From assembly GCA_022457155.1 (NCBI GenBank), contig JAJGOT010000072.1, positions 1,312,501 to 1,376,500 on the forward strand: a stretch of 64,000 nt of DNA, in the 5' to 3' direction. The notes beneath the pieces were generated by a model. It saw only the letters and a list, made by a program, of their open reading frames with translations. It did not search any database and had not been told where the DNA came from. Positions within the stretch are counted from its first letter, which is position 1. The number at the start of each line of letters is the position of its first letter. Position numbers and translations under genes: made by a program. Source of the stretch: Cladopsammia gracilis. Its lineage: Eukaryota; Cnidaria; Anthozoa; Scleractinia; Dendrophylliidae. Positions 59,001-62,247 of the stretch are shown in pieces.

Positions 59001-62000
59001 AAAAGAGTTATTTTTTAAAACTCAAAAAGTGGAGTTAAAATTTTAGGTTCAAAATAACCCCCTTTTGGGTGTCATTTTAGTTCCAAATTTAACTCCGAAT
59101 CCGCAGCAAGAGAACTACTTTTGGGGGTCAAAATAACTCTATCTTGGAGTTGAAATAACTACGAAAAGTTAACTCCAGTGTAAGGACTTAAATTAATTCC
59201 ACTTTACGAGTTATTTTAACTTTTTGAAAAAACACTGTATGTTAGTCGATAATGAAAAAAATTTACGTTGCGGCCTTTTTCACCACATGGCTTAAATAGG
59301 TTTAAGTAATCATTGATGTTTCCTTAATAACAATGGTATACACCAACTCTCCAGAATGAATGGAATAGAGCGTATGCACATGACGTCACGGCGGCCATAT
59401 TGGTGTACCAAAACAATAGAACGGCGGCCATGTTGGTGTACCAAAACAATCCTGTGGGATTTGAACGCTTTTCTTATGTTAACACTTTCTTTTGTTCCAA
59501 TAAATTTGCATAGCTGCTTGCCACGTGAGTGCATACGCTCTATTGAATTCGGTCCCGTGTACAAGTTGTGGGTAAAATGTATGTAATACATGCACCTTAT
59601 TCCATGGTTTAACAGATAATACGCGCGGATATTTTACGGATTGCGTAGTATGTTTTCGAGCCCCGGTCGGGTAATACTGTAAAAATAGCCCGGTCGTCAA
59701 TCTTAATTCTTGTGCTTCCGACCTTTCACCTTAGTTAAGTTTCACCTTAGTTAAGCTTGTTCATAGTGCTACGCTGTTAGACTCTGCCTATCTATATATA
59801 TTAAATCAAAAATTAACCCGGTGACCCCCATTTTTTTAACGGAAAAACATTGGTACGTAAGGTGGCTCGTAACAGTTTTTGTCTTTTTGACTCTATAAAC
59901 TTTAGAAAATTATAACAAAACAGATTTTTTTATAAACATAGAAAAAGACAATTTGTGAGTGGTGAAAAATTCCCTCCACAGAATTTTTTTAATTTTGTAT
60001 GACTTTTCCTCTAATAAGGAAAAAATATTGAAACAATAAAAAATGGGGGTCACCGGGCTTGTTCAGTTGTGAAAGCCTTCGTGAGTTTCACAATATCCAC
60101 GCGTGAACTCGCGCAATCCAAAATTTGGATTTTACAAGATCGACATTTACTCATGCTCAGTCAGGATTACCGCTGACCTTTGCGTGTACACGCGCGGACA
60201 CCTACAGACCACATTGTGCGATCGAGTAAACGTTTTCGCTTCCTTGTCGTGGTTACGCGTTTTATTCTTTTATGGAACTTCAGAACTTACCACTAGGTTT
60301 CCTTATAGTGTATGTTAAAAGGAGGAATGTTGAGCTTTATTATGTTGAATTTTTACATCACATTCGCTGTGATTATTCACGGTTATTTTCTTCTTAGTGC
60401 TAAAAGATGTCGGGAAGTATTCTCTTTGTTCATGTGTTCATGATGATAAAATTGACGGTAGATTAATCACAATGCAGACTTTTTTTTACCAAAGGTTGAG
60501 TAAGTTTTACAAAGATAACCGTAATTGAAACCACTGTCAGCGACGTTTTGAGCCATGGATTTTTTATCTGGCCGTTTTCGTCGCTTGAATTGAACGACTT
60601 GTTGCTGAATACGAGGAAAAAAACACATGGCGATATAATTTGCTCGCGATCGATAGCTTGATGTTTTGTTGACAGTTCTACAATTCACTTTGAAGTCTAG
60701 TCCTCTGTTTAATTTGTTACTTACCCTGGGAATAAGAAATTTAATCGTGGATAACCGCCAGTCGGGGGATGGTTTAATCGACTTTCGAGAAACCGGAGCC
60801 AGCAAAATATTTTTGTCCGCACAAAGCGGGTACTTTTTTCTGCAAATGTCCCTATTGCCACACCAAGGGGAACGAAAACAGTATCTGTGTTTCGAAGTAT
60901 CCATTTTCACTCGTCCAAACACGAAAGTGTTTTCGAAAGCTCCGTTTTCACCCTTCAACGCTAAAACAAAAGTATGAGTTTTTAAATTTACTTTTGAAAC
61001 CGTTTTCAAAAGGCTCGGTGGTCAGTTGCATTTTCGATCTTTTAAATGTCGATGATTAAAAATATAAAAGTATGTCTTTTTTTTTTTTACTAAAAATGCA
61101 CGAGTGTGGATGGGGCCTTTTTAGCTTTTATGGCGGCTAACTACGAACTTTAGCATGCAGTTCAGGAATATGTTCTGTTTTTAGAAGTAGTTCATCACTA
61201 TGAACACTACATTATGACCCTGGTTATCAATAGCTTAGGAGAATTAACAAGTACCGTTGACGACCTTCGCTGGAAAAAAAGGAATTGAATTTTATTACTT
61301 TCGTTATGCAGCTTTCTGGCTTTTTCTTTTCGAGGGCCGGCTCGCTGCTCTGCTGTCCAAATGTCCTTGCCGGCACATAAACAAGGCAACTTGTCAAATA
61401 AAACAATATTATATTTTCCATTTGTGAAAGAGAAATTGCAACACAAACTTAAAACCACATGACAGATTTCTCTTCTTTTAGCTCTCTGCATTCATGTGAG
61501 CCCTCAGTGCAAAGCAGTTCTTGATCAGCTCGGTGGTTATCATCTGGAGGGACGAGGAGAAGTGGAAATGAAGGTGGGGGACCATATACATTTACATGTA
61601 TATATGTTTTTCAAATCTTCCTCAGACATTTCCAGGAAACCAATATCCTATGACAGAACACATAAAGCTTTTACTGTAAGCACGGCTTCATGGGAAGATT
61701 TAATCCTTGTGGTCATAGAAAGTGATTTAACCCATTAGTAATCAATTAATTAGTATTTTTTTCTGGTTTCCTTTCAATTTGCTACCAGTTCTTGACACTG
61801 AAAGCAGATTATGACGCCTCGGTTGAAGACACCTAGTACGGTGTTGAGGTGTGAAAATTAAGGTGTGTTTGGAATGCTAGAACTTAATTCTAGTAAATTG
61901 TATGGAGTACTTACAGTTGAAGCTTTATGTGTCGTTTCATAGTGACACATGCTATGATTGACATCTTCGTAGCTTAACGTATCATTGCTTACTTGAATTC

Positions 62001-62247
62001 AAAAACCATAGCCTGCGTGGCACAATTTCGATAACGTGCCTCTTTCACATACATCCCCAAAGTGGCACCATGTATTGCTTTGCTGCTAGGCAGGCTATTC
62101 AAGACACCACTAACAAAGTTTCCTATCTATCTTTCTCAGGGAAAGGGTAAGATATTCACCTATTGGCTAAGAGGTCGAGAGGGATTCGACAAACCCCTTC
62201 CAGACCTTAGCCTGCAAGCTGGGATGGAAGAGCACGCTTTCAAGTAG
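13069..62247 (+). CDS. Receptor guanylate cyclase, natriuretic-peptide-receptor type
   Basis: Twenty exons join in frame to 1,049 residues ending in TAG: 13069-13729, 17797-18083, 20667-20802, 23364-23584, 25237-25325, 32200-32305, 34538-34630, 37423-37500, 37647-37751, 38529-38600, 39217-39385, 43343-43489, 43573-43750, 44222-44362, 45883-46006, 46946-47014, 55599-55773, 58870-58968, 61482-61573, 62140-62247. Layout: signal peptide 1-20, ANF-receptor ligand domain to about 435, membrane helix 442-462, Ser-rich segment 496-515, kinase-homology domain about 525-780, dimerisation helix about 785-828, cyclase 840-1020. The pseudokinase keeps Lys538 but has HGNLKSSN instead of HRD and DHD instead of DFG, as in this family. 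The cyclase has metal-binding Asp854 and Asp898, GTP-selecting Glu894 and Cys966, and Asn973 and Arg977. In this family ligand binding outside the cell raises cGMP inside. Length matches human NPR1 (about 1,060). The ligand is unknown, so NPR1 versus NPR2 cannot be assigned. Confidence 0.95.
14398..15604. mobile_element. Foldback/TIR element split by a second element (guanylate cyclase intron 1)
   Basis: The left part reads CCACTTTCATAATGGC...TTATATGTATGTTAATTAGC and the right part is its mirror (GCTAATTAACATACATATAA...GCCATTATGAAAGTGG). Intact relatives are at 44862-45043 and 45183-45363. The two halves are separated by the element 14466-15471. Upstream, 14090-14395 holds AAGATGGCGGCC-rich repeat sequence that I could not delimit. 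Confidence 0.75.
14466..15471. mobile_element. Nested 1-kb TIR element (hAT-like?)
   Basis: Ends CAAGCCCTAGGATTTCA and TGAAATCCTAGGGCTTG are exact inverted copies, flanked on both sides by TCACTG (14460-14465, 15472-15477). Subterminal GGAACCGAAAA motifs repeat near both ends. No transposase is visible. The 6-base duplication is shorter than the usual hAT 8, so the superfamily is uncertain. Confidence 0.75.
15690..16915 (-). pseudogene. LINE 3' fragment (Tx1/L1-like polymerase C-terminus), degenerate
   Basis: At 16911-16570 the minus strand reads [20 protein letters not shown] and [20 protein letters not shown], typical of the region downstream of a LINE reverse transcriptase. At 15988-15758 a C-YC---DS--HTFVNCP segment resembles the C-terminal zinc knuckle. 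Stops and frame changes lie between. A related copy is at 27430-28370. Confidence 0.8.
16924..17262. mobile_element. Foldback MITE embedded in a (TA)n tract
   Basis: About 60 bases of (TA)n at 16925-16984 precede arms of ~95 bp (16989-17085 and 17139-17233, imperfect mirror copies containing TTTATGACCCCAATCAGCCC). Another (TA)n at 17235-17260 follows. The element appears to have inserted into, or captured, a TA microsatellite. Confidence 0.75.
17263..17796 (+). other. Guanylate cyclase intron 1, 3' end
   Basis: Nothing recognisable. Open frames on the minus strand have no protein character. Confidence 0.5.
17797..18083 (+). CDS. Guanylate cyclase exon 2: ligand-binding domain
   Basis: Residues 221-316, from [18 protein letters not shown] to MTSPDE. 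The TTTTTCGTAG acceptor continues the split Val codon, and the donor is GTAAGT. It contains [16 protein letters not shown], the second lobe of the receptor fold. Confidence 0.94.
18287..18424. mobile_element. MITE family 'AACAATAGAACAAACAAC', copy 1
   Basis: GCAGCTCTCGTAAGGTCT at the left and AGAGCTGC at the right with AACAATAGAACAAACAAC inside. Related copies lie at 20889-21032 and 53851-53988. Confidence 0.65.
18660..19400 (+). pseudogene. LINE ORF1/ORF2 remnant with coiled-coil region
   Basis: The open frame at 18782 is highly charged ([20 protein letters not shown]), followed in shifted frames by a Lys/Glu-rich coiled coil up to about 19340. [14 protein letters not shown] follows at about 19347, resembling the start of the LINE polymerase linker. 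Frameshifts and stops break it. Identification is by character rather than by a diagnostic motif. Confidence 0.5.
19440..19830 (+). pseudogene. Tyrosine-recombinase fragment (DIRS/Crypton-like)
   Basis: Across two frames it reads [27 protein letters not shown], then [20 protein letters not shown] and [11 protein letters not shown]. This matches the core-binding and early catalytic part of recombinases common in anthozoan genomes. A C-terminal fragment of the same type is at 47329-47700. The frame is interrupted, so it is not functional. Confidence 0.6.
20060..20411. mobile_element. Long hairpin (foldback) element in guanylate cyclase intron 2
   Basis: The arms 20060-20187 and 20281-20411 are inverted copies over about 125 bases with only a handful of mismatches and indels, e.g. 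GAGCTCTATTTGATCGTACA and ACTGATTGCGTTACACAA with their mirrors. The 93-base loop contains its own small hairpin (CGGAAAGCTAAGCTTTCCG). It is non-coding. Confidence 0.9.
20667..20802 (+). CDS. Guanylate cyclase exon 3: ligand-binding domain
   Basis: [20 protein letters not shown] then [14 protein letters not shown]... The helix [13 protein letters not shown] is typical of the end of the ANF-receptor fold. TTTTTTTTCCAG acceptor, GTAAGC donor. Confidence 0.94.
20889..21032. mobile_element. MITE family 'AACAATAGAACAAACAAC', copy 2
   Basis: GCAGCTCTTACAAGGTCT at the left, AAGAGCTGC at the right, with AACAATAGAACAAACAAC and TGGACCCTAGCCCTGAAAAC inside. Confidence 0.7.
21633..21798. mobile_element. 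MITE with CAGGGGCGGAT ends
   Basis: Exact 11-bp TIRs CAGGGGCGGAT and ATCCGCCCCTG bound 166 bases. The pentamer GTACA lies on both sides (21628-21632, 21799-21803). The interior holds GACGTAA repeats and a G/C-rich palindromic tract near 21755. The rest of intron 3 (21804-23363) shows nothing recognisable. Confidence 0.8.
23364..23584 (+). CDS. Guanylate cyclase exon 4: end of ectodomain
   Basis: Residues 362-435: [11 protein letters not shown], then [20 protein letters not shown] and NEFCPE. The WP-G and P-CGFDN-CP pattern is the juxtamembrane signature of receptor guanylate cyclases. The donor GTATGA follows GAG; reading through would give a stop at once. Confidence 0.94.
24200..24290. repeat. 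Short foldback
   Basis: AACTATTATAGTGCTCAAGC and its mirror GCGCTATAATAGTT enclose ATGATATCGGCTAAGAATTAGGCGATATCA. Intron 4 is otherwise unremarkable except for the ATCGAT-rich stretch listed next. Confidence 0.55.
24820..25030. repeat. Cryptic repeat rich in ATCGAT/ATTGAT
   Basis: More than ten ATYGAT-type hexamers (ATCGATTT, ATCGATAT, ATTGATAC and similar) in about 200 bases on both strands. Confidence 0.5.
25237..25325 (+). CDS. Guanylate cyclase exon 5: transmembrane helix
   Basis: [20 protein letters not shown] then VVVGFSLWQ, a 20-residue hydrophobic helix with an aromatic N-terminal border. The acceptor is placed at CCAGAG|GAA because only that keeps phase 0 with exon 4. Confidence 0.9.
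25960..25992. repeat. (AAAT)n microsatellite
   Basis: About seven TAAA units in intron 5, following a TAAAATAAAG stretch. Confidence 0.9.
27430..28370 (-). pseudogene. LINE 3' fragment (Tx1/L1-like), degenerate
   Basis: At 27964-27437 the minus strand is open for 175 codons with [20 protein letters not shown], then [18 protein letters not shown] (zinc-knuckle-like). Upstream, near 28360-28200, a shifted frame reads [20 protein letters not shown], parallel to the copy at 16570-16911. It is broken and lacks the reverse-transcriptase core. Confidence 0.8.
28514..29118 (-). mobile_element. TA-flanked Tc1/mariner-like element with partial transposase HTH
   Basis: TA dinucleotides flank ends CAGTCAAACCGGATGTTC and its near-mirror, with a longer shared subterminal block (TTGCGGGCAACTTTGCAAAC). 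A minus-strand frame encodes an HTH-like segment, [20 protein letters not shown] then RLLQHET, typical of the DNA-binding end of such transposases. The catalytic DDE part is absent. Confidence 0.7.
29403..30098. mobile_element. TTAA-flanked element, 696 bp
   Basis: TTAA at 29403-29406 and 30095-30098. Ends GGTGGCCAACTACAGT and ACTGTAGTAAGCCACC are imperfect mirrors. The interior has CpG-rich ACGCGCGC stretches at the left. No transposase. The TTAA-GGTGGC start also occurs as fragments near 43518 and 59869. Confidence 0.7.
30180..30555 (-). repeat. Dispersed 'GCATGAGGTAAGG' repeat, reverse copy
   Basis: Reverse counterpart of 47711-47830 and 49935-51110. It includes CCTTACCTCATGCCGCTTCG near 30475, a local second copy of the end at 30533, and the distal part with GTTCACGTTTGGTATA. 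30556-32199 shows nothing recognisable. Confidence 0.7.
32200..32305 (+). CDS. Guanylate cyclase exon 6: juxtamembrane segment
   Basis: [20 protein letters not shown] then [15 protein letters not shown]. The W-V-Y-EDI motif is standard just after the membrane in this family. TTTTTTTCAACAG acceptor, GTATGC donor. Confidence 0.93.
32466..34230 (-). pseudogene. BEL/Pao LTR-retrotransposon pol remnant
   Basis: Minus-strand fragments in several frames match the peptidase/RT-RNase H region (33549-34230: [38 protein letters not shown]) and the end of the integrase (32526-32747: [13 protein letters not shown]). The order is right for pol, but many frameshifts and stops make it inactive. No LTRs were identified. 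It fills most of guanylate cyclase intron 6, antisense to the host gene. Confidence 0.75.
34472..34491 (+). repeat. G(20) homopolymer
   Basis: Twenty consecutive G on the coding strand, 46 bases before exon 7 of the guanylate cyclase. Confidence 0.95.
34538..34630 (+). CDS. Guanylate cyclase exon 7: Ser-rich entry to the kinase-homology domain
   Basis: [20 protein letters not shown] then [11 protein letters not shown]. Phase 0 on both sides requires the weak donor GAG|GTTGGA. A better-looking GTATGA seven bases upstream would break the frame. A G(20) run lies 46 bases before the exon. Confidence 0.88.
34631..36377 (+). other. Guanylate cyclase intron 7, 5' part
   Basis: No delimitable element. 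A short open frame from 35310 ([20 protein letters not shown]) is acidic and ends after 37 codons; it may be a remnant of a transposon gene. ORF 35968-36186 has no known motif. Confidence 0.4.
36378..37104 (+). mobile_element. TTAA-flanked (piggyBac-like) element, copy A, 727 bp
   Basis: TTAA at 36378-36381 and 37101-37104. TIRs GGTTACAGTGTACCTTC and GAAGGTACACTGTAACC are exact. An internal inverted pair (AACGTGTCGGCGA / TCGCCGACACGTT) is present. Open frames here are not transposase. A near-identical copy in opposite orientation is at 47924-48651. Confidence 0.9.
37423..37500 (+). CDS. Guanylate cyclase exon 8: kinase-homology domain
   Basis: [20 protein letters not shown] then LLELKG. It carries the retained VAVK lysine (538) and the helix-C glutamate. 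Acceptor GTTTGTAG, donor GTAATA. Confidence 0.93.
37647..37751 (+). CDS. Guanylate cyclase exon 9: kinase-homology domain
   Basis: [20 protein letters not shown] then [15 protein letters not shown]. The [11 protein letters not shown] and Y-C-KGSL-D motifs are near-invariant in receptor guanylate cyclases. Confidence 0.95.
37752..39216 (+). other. Guanylate cyclase introns 9 and 10 (around exon 10)
   Basis: 37752-38528 and 38601-39216 hold AT-rich sequence with no repeat or gene I can name. Open frames near 38906-39183 on both strands mirror each other and look like chance. Confidence 0.5.
38529..38600 (+). CDS. Guanylate cyclase exon 10: kinase-homology domain
   Basis: [20 protein letters not shown] then DIAR. 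It matches the LDW-F--S-A-DI helix of the pseudokinase C-lobe. Donor GTATGT. Confidence 0.94.
39217..39385 (+). CDS. Guanylate cyclase exon 11: pseudokinase catalytic-loop remnant
   Basis: Contains [20 protein letters not shown] at 626-645, where an active kinase would have HRDLK--N, and KVTDHD at 646-651 in place of DFG. Both changes are family-typical and indicate a pseudokinase that binds ATP without phosphotransfer. Confidence 0.94.
40028..40258 (+). CDS. Small ORF, 76 residues, unknown, inside a TIR element
   Basis: Opens [20 protein letters not shown] and continues with [20 protein letters not shown] to LNLRH and TGA. It is acidic and strongly helical, with a heptad-like Leu pattern. 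The ATG is preceded by ATTACCATT (A at -3). An in-frame upstream ATG at 39959 would add 23 residues, but those look less protein-like. I do not recognise a family. The histone-type stem-loop 23 bases after the stop suggests a real 3' end. It could be a captured gene or an element-encoded protein. Confidence 0.4.
   Translation: MDNFADFINFLYRLYLDLLESLKEMETQLLETLESLPADGSQDLSSVFDCYLSLQANTMNMLVKMDEFEEKLNLRH
40282..40297 (+). terminator. Histone-type mRNA 3' stem-loop
   Basis: GGCTCT-TTTA-AGAGCC: a six-base stem with a four-base loop, flanked by ACAAC on the left and ACAACACCCA on the right. It matches the SLBP-binding consensus of replication-dependent histone mRNAs in sequence, not only shape. 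No histone ORF lies upstream. Confidence 0.6.
40441..41577 (+). other. Guanylate cyclase intron 11, middle
   Basis: Nothing identified except a duplicated CAGACATCGTTTGGACA / TGTCCAAACGATGTCTG inverted pair (near 40850 and 40960) and repeated ACTAAAGTGTGGGTA, possibly a degraded foldback. Confidence 0.4.
41578..42346 (-). CDS. Candidate nested antisense two-exon gene, product unknown
   Basis: Exon 1 (42346-42269) reads [20 protein letters not shown] then EKETQN to an AAT|GTAAGT donor. Exon 2 (41970-41578), after a TTTTAACAG acceptor, stays open in phase for 130 codons and includes [20 protein letters not shown] before TAA. A TATATAAAA box lies about 45 bases upstream of the ATG. The second frame of exon 2 ([20 protein letters not shown], 41877-41960) also looks protein-like, so the joining may differ. 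No family was recognised. It lies wholly in guanylate cyclase intron 11 on the opposite strand. Confidence 0.3.
42400..43342 (+). other. Guanylate cyclase intron 11, 3' part
   Basis: No recognisable gene or repeat. Frames at 42622-43295 on both strands overlap and lack motifs. Confidence 0.45.
43343..43489 (+). CDS. Guanylate cyclase exon 12: kinase-homology domain
   Basis: [20 protein letters not shown] then [20 protein letters not shown]. The LWTAPE and GD-FSYGIIL-EI--R motifs match the family. The Gly codon is split with exon 11. Confidence 0.95.
43573..43750 (+). CDS. Guanylate cyclase exon 13: end of kinase-homology domain
   Basis: [20 protein letters not shown], then [23 protein letters not shown]. 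It follows an 83-base intron, the shortest of the gene. Donor GTAAGT. Confidence 0.94.
43751..44221 (+). other. Guanylate cyclase intron 13
   Basis: AT-rich. Nothing recognisable beyond a G-rich GGGGAAGGGAAGGGAG near 43930. Confidence 0.5.
44222..44362 (+). CDS. Guanylate cyclase exon 14: coiled-coil signalling helix
   Basis: [20 protein letters not shown], then [26 protein letters not shown]. This is the dimerisation helix that couples the pseudokinase to the cyclase; the LE--V-ERT--L--EK--TD-LLY-MLP pattern is diagnostic. Confidence 0.96.
44862..45043. mobile_element. Foldback MITE, copy 2 of the 'TTTCATAATGGC' family
   Basis: TAGACCTCTTTCATAATGGC at the left and GCCATTATGAAAAAGGTCTA at the right. 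Both halves contain TTATATGTATGTTAA or its mirror. It lies in intron 14. Confidence 0.85.
45183..45363. mobile_element. Foldback MITE, diverged relative of the 'TTTCATAATGGC' family
   Basis: Ends ACACCTTATTCCAAAATGG and CCATTTTGGAATAAGGTGT. The interior TTTATATGCAGGTTAATTAG and its mirror parallel the copy just upstream at 44862. Confidence 0.85.
45450..45502. repeat. Imperfect (TA)n palindrome
   Basis: Two runs of (TA)n separated by CATAATTG, self-complementary. Confidence 0.85.
45883..46006 (+). CDS. Guanylate cyclase exon 15: start of cyclase domain
   Basis: [20 protein letters not shown], then [21 protein letters not shown]. Asp854 in FFSDIVGFT is the first metal-binding residue. Confidence 0.96.
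46211..46767. mobile_element. MITE with AATAGAGCGTTTTCAC ends (intron 15)
   Basis: AATAGAGCGTTTTCAC followed by GACGTCA at the left and TGACGTCAGTGAAAACG then CTCTATT at the right. It contains GGTGTACCAAAGTGGTACACC, a near-perfect hairpin also used by the related element at 59364. Confidence 0.85.
46946..47014 (+). CDS. Guanylate cyclase exon 16: cyclase domain
   Basis: [20 protein letters not shown] then VYK. It is followed by the largest intron but one (8.6 kb). Confidence 0.95.
47329..47700 (-). pseudogene. Tyrosine-recombinase C-terminal fragment
   Basis: The minus strand reads [16 protein letters not shown], then [20 protein letters not shown] and HSLHCLRAG, the catalytic H-x-L-R region of tyrosine recombinases. 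An upstream shifted frame adds [13 protein letters not shown]. It is truncated by the repeat that begins near 47711. Confidence 0.65.
47711..47830 (+). repeat. Dispersed 'GCATGAGGTAAGG' repeat, 5' part
   Basis: ACTCATGCGCGAAGCGGCAT then GAGGTAAGGTTTCGGCTCCG to TTTTGCATGCAAATTAATGC, ending near CGCATATTTTA. Confidence 0.75.
47924..48651 (-). mobile_element. TTAA-flanked (piggyBac-like) element, copy B, 728 bp
   Basis: Same TIRs and interior as 36378-37104 but in opposite orientation. TTAA at 47924-47927 and 48648-48651. The shared interior frames are nearly identical between copies, suggesting recent activity. Confidence 0.9.
49544..49640 (-). rRNA. 5S rRNA copy, 5' end lost (likely pseudogene)
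   Basis: On the minus strand GCGCCGGTTCTCGTCTGATC, then ACCGAAGTTAAGC, GGTTAGTACTTGGATGGGTG and ACCGCTTGGGAATACC to GTCGTAGGCTT match 5S rRNA from about nucleotide 22 to the 3' end, including the internal promoter region. The upstream bases do not match 5S and cannot pair with the 3' strand of helix I. A TTTTT run lies a few bases after the 3' end, as at a polymerase III terminator. It sits in guanylate cyclase intron 16, antisense to the gene. Confidence 0.85.
49812..49933. repeat. Perfect tandem duplication of 61 bp
   Basis: 49812-49872 and 49873-49933 are identical (TCTGTGAATGTAAAAGCTTA ... TTGCTTAGGTTA). Confidence 0.95.
49935..51110 (+). repeat. Dispersed 'GCATGAGGTAAGG' repeat, longest copy, split by an insertion
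   Basis: The left part 49935-50188 runs from ACTCATGCGCGTAGCGGCAT to CCCTACTTACATTA. The right part 51028-51110 continues with GCAATGTTCATGTTTGGTAT. The insertion at 50189-51027 separates them exactly. Confidence 0.8.
50189..51027. mobile_element. Nested TIR element with TTA duplication (Harbinger-like)
   Basis: Left end GGGGCGGACCATTAGAAATC, right end GATTTCTAATGGTCCACCCC, flanked by TTA on both sides (50186-50188, 51028-51030). The interior has repeated AAAATCCTGCA segments near both ends. No transposase. Related AAAATTTTC/GCAAGG segments occur near 11240-11280. Confidence 0.85.
51651..52001. mobile_element. TTAA-flanked element related to 5229-5627
   Basis: TTAAAGAGGCATTGTCACGC at the left and AGTGTCCCTTTAA at the right, with TTAA at 51651-51654 and 51998-52001. 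Its right half is included in the duplication that follows. Confidence 0.65.
51880..52505. repeat. Direct duplication, offset 347 bp
   Basis: The segment from TTCTGTGCAYTGGTA through AAATCAACGATCTAGCAGAA to AATAAGTTGACAAGCTTCCA occurs at about 51880-52155 and again at 52222-52502 with few differences. Unit 1 is followed by a half-copy of the hairpin repeat at 52826. Confidence 0.85.
52826..52963. mobile_element. Foldback, ~43-bp arms
   Basis: GAGGTTTTGCACGGCTGCCA ... GGCAGGAACAAT at the left and its mirror at 52919-52963, with one mismatch and a ~50-base loop. The right half alone recurs at 52160-52225. Confidence 0.85.
53851..53988. mobile_element. MITE family 'AACAATAGAACAAACAAC', copy 3
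   Basis: GCACGTCTCGGAACGCCT at the left, GAACAGGTGC at the right and the shared interior AACAATAGAACAAACAAC with TGGACCCTAGCCCTGAAAAC. Confidence 0.7.
54202..54360. mobile_element. MITE with CAAGGGCGTAGCTA ends
   Basis: CAAGGGCGTAGCTA and TGGCTATGCCCCTG are near-mirror ends of a 159-base element. Inside lies GTACGCACGTACGCACGTGC, a GTAC/GCAC palindromic run. Confidence 0.65.
54481..55027. mobile_element. TIR element with a nested element
   Basis: GGTGCGGTTACAC at the left and GTGTGTAACAACACC at the right, with ACCGTGGTAAATG-type motifs near both ends. It is interrupted by the element at 54593-54742. Confidence 0.55.
54593..54742. mobile_element. Nested GC-rich MITE
   Basis: CCTGACTCGTCCCCAGTCGT and its near-mirror bound 150 bases whose interior is much more GC-rich than the surroundings. 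Confidence 0.75.
55599..55773 (+). CDS. Guanylate cyclase exon 17: cyclase domain
   Basis: [20 protein letters not shown] then [20 protein letters not shown]..., ending in LRIGIHTG. Glu894 selects guanine and Asp898 is the second metal-binding residue. The acceptor AAATTAAG has a poor pyrimidine tract but is fixed by the reading frame. Confidence 0.95.
55774..57350 (+). other. Guanylate cyclase intron 17, 5' part
   Basis: Contains the hairpin at 56585-56653, otherwise no recognised feature. An open frame at 56924-57130 is basic but has no motif. Confidence 0.4.
56585..56653. repeat. Hairpin, 31-bp arms
   Basis: GGGGATATCTGATTTATTCA with CCTCTGGTTCC, mirrored with one mismatch around CGAGGGC. 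Confidence 0.9.
57353..57513. mobile_element. Pogo/Tigger-like MITE (TA target site)
   Basis: Ends CAGTCGAACCTCTCCTTA and TTAAGGAGGTTCGACTG, with TA on both sides (57351-57352, 57514-57515). ACGGACAC motifs recur inside. 161 bases, no coding capacity. Confidence 0.85.
57516..58869 (+). other. Guanylate cyclase intron 17, 3' part
   Basis: Holds a two-unit tandem of TTTTTACGAGAYGTAAGTTA at 58108-58150 and a GCGCGCGAGCGG-rich patch near 58385. Nothing else recognised. Confidence 0.4.
58870..58968 (+). CDS. Guanylate cyclase exon 18: cyclase domain
   Basis: [20 protein letters not shown] then [12 protein letters not shown]. Cys966 (guanine contact), Asn973 and Arg977 are present. Phe952 and Tyr974 replace residues that are usually Pro and Thr in the family. 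The donor is GTAAGC. Confidence 0.95.
58985..59242. repeat. Element built of AACTCC / AAATAACT motifs
   Basis: CACTGTAATTTTCAAAA at the left and TTTTGAAAAAACACTG... mirrored at the right frame a block with at least eight AACTCC, GGAGTT or AAATAACT words. It starts within 20 bases of the exon 18 donor. Confidence 0.55.
59364..59544. mobile_element. MITE with AATAGAGCGTATGCAC ends
   Basis: AATAGAGCGTATGCAC and GTGCATACGCTCTATT are exact mirrors. The interior has two direct copies of GGCGGCCATRTTGGTGTACC. Related to 46211-46767. Confidence 0.85.
59817..60058. mobile_element. MITE with CCCGGTGACCCCCATTTTTT ends
   Basis: CCCGGTGACCCCCATTTTTT and AAAAAATGGGGGTCACCGGG are exact mirror ends of a 242-base AT-rich element in intron 18. 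The frames at 60467-61009 that follow have no known motif and look repeat-derived. Confidence 0.8.
61482..61573 (+). CDS. Guanylate cyclase exon 19: cyclase domain
   Basis: [20 protein letters not shown] then [10 protein letters not shown]. The IHVS and RGEVEMKGKG patterns match the family. TTCTTTTAG acceptor, GTGGGG donor. Confidence 0.94.
61574..62139 (+). other. Guanylate cyclase intron 19
   Basis: Nothing recognisable. Polypyrimidine tract before the final exon acceptor. Confidence 0.6.
62140..62247 (+). CDS. Guanylate cyclase exon 20: C-terminal end
   Basis: [20 protein letters not shown], then [15 protein letters not shown] and TAG. The KGKG--TYWL-G motif closes the cyclase domain. 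The tail is short, without the long extensions of sensory guanylate cyclases. Confidence 0.95.
   Translation, partial: GKGKIFTYWLRGREGFDKPLPDLSLQAGMEEHAFK

Noticed and set aside
60467..61009. 180-codon minus-strand open frame in intron 18
   Set aside because: Basic, low-complexity, no recognised domain, overlapped by a 103-codon frame on the other strand; repeat-like TTTTCGAAAACG content suggests a degraded element.
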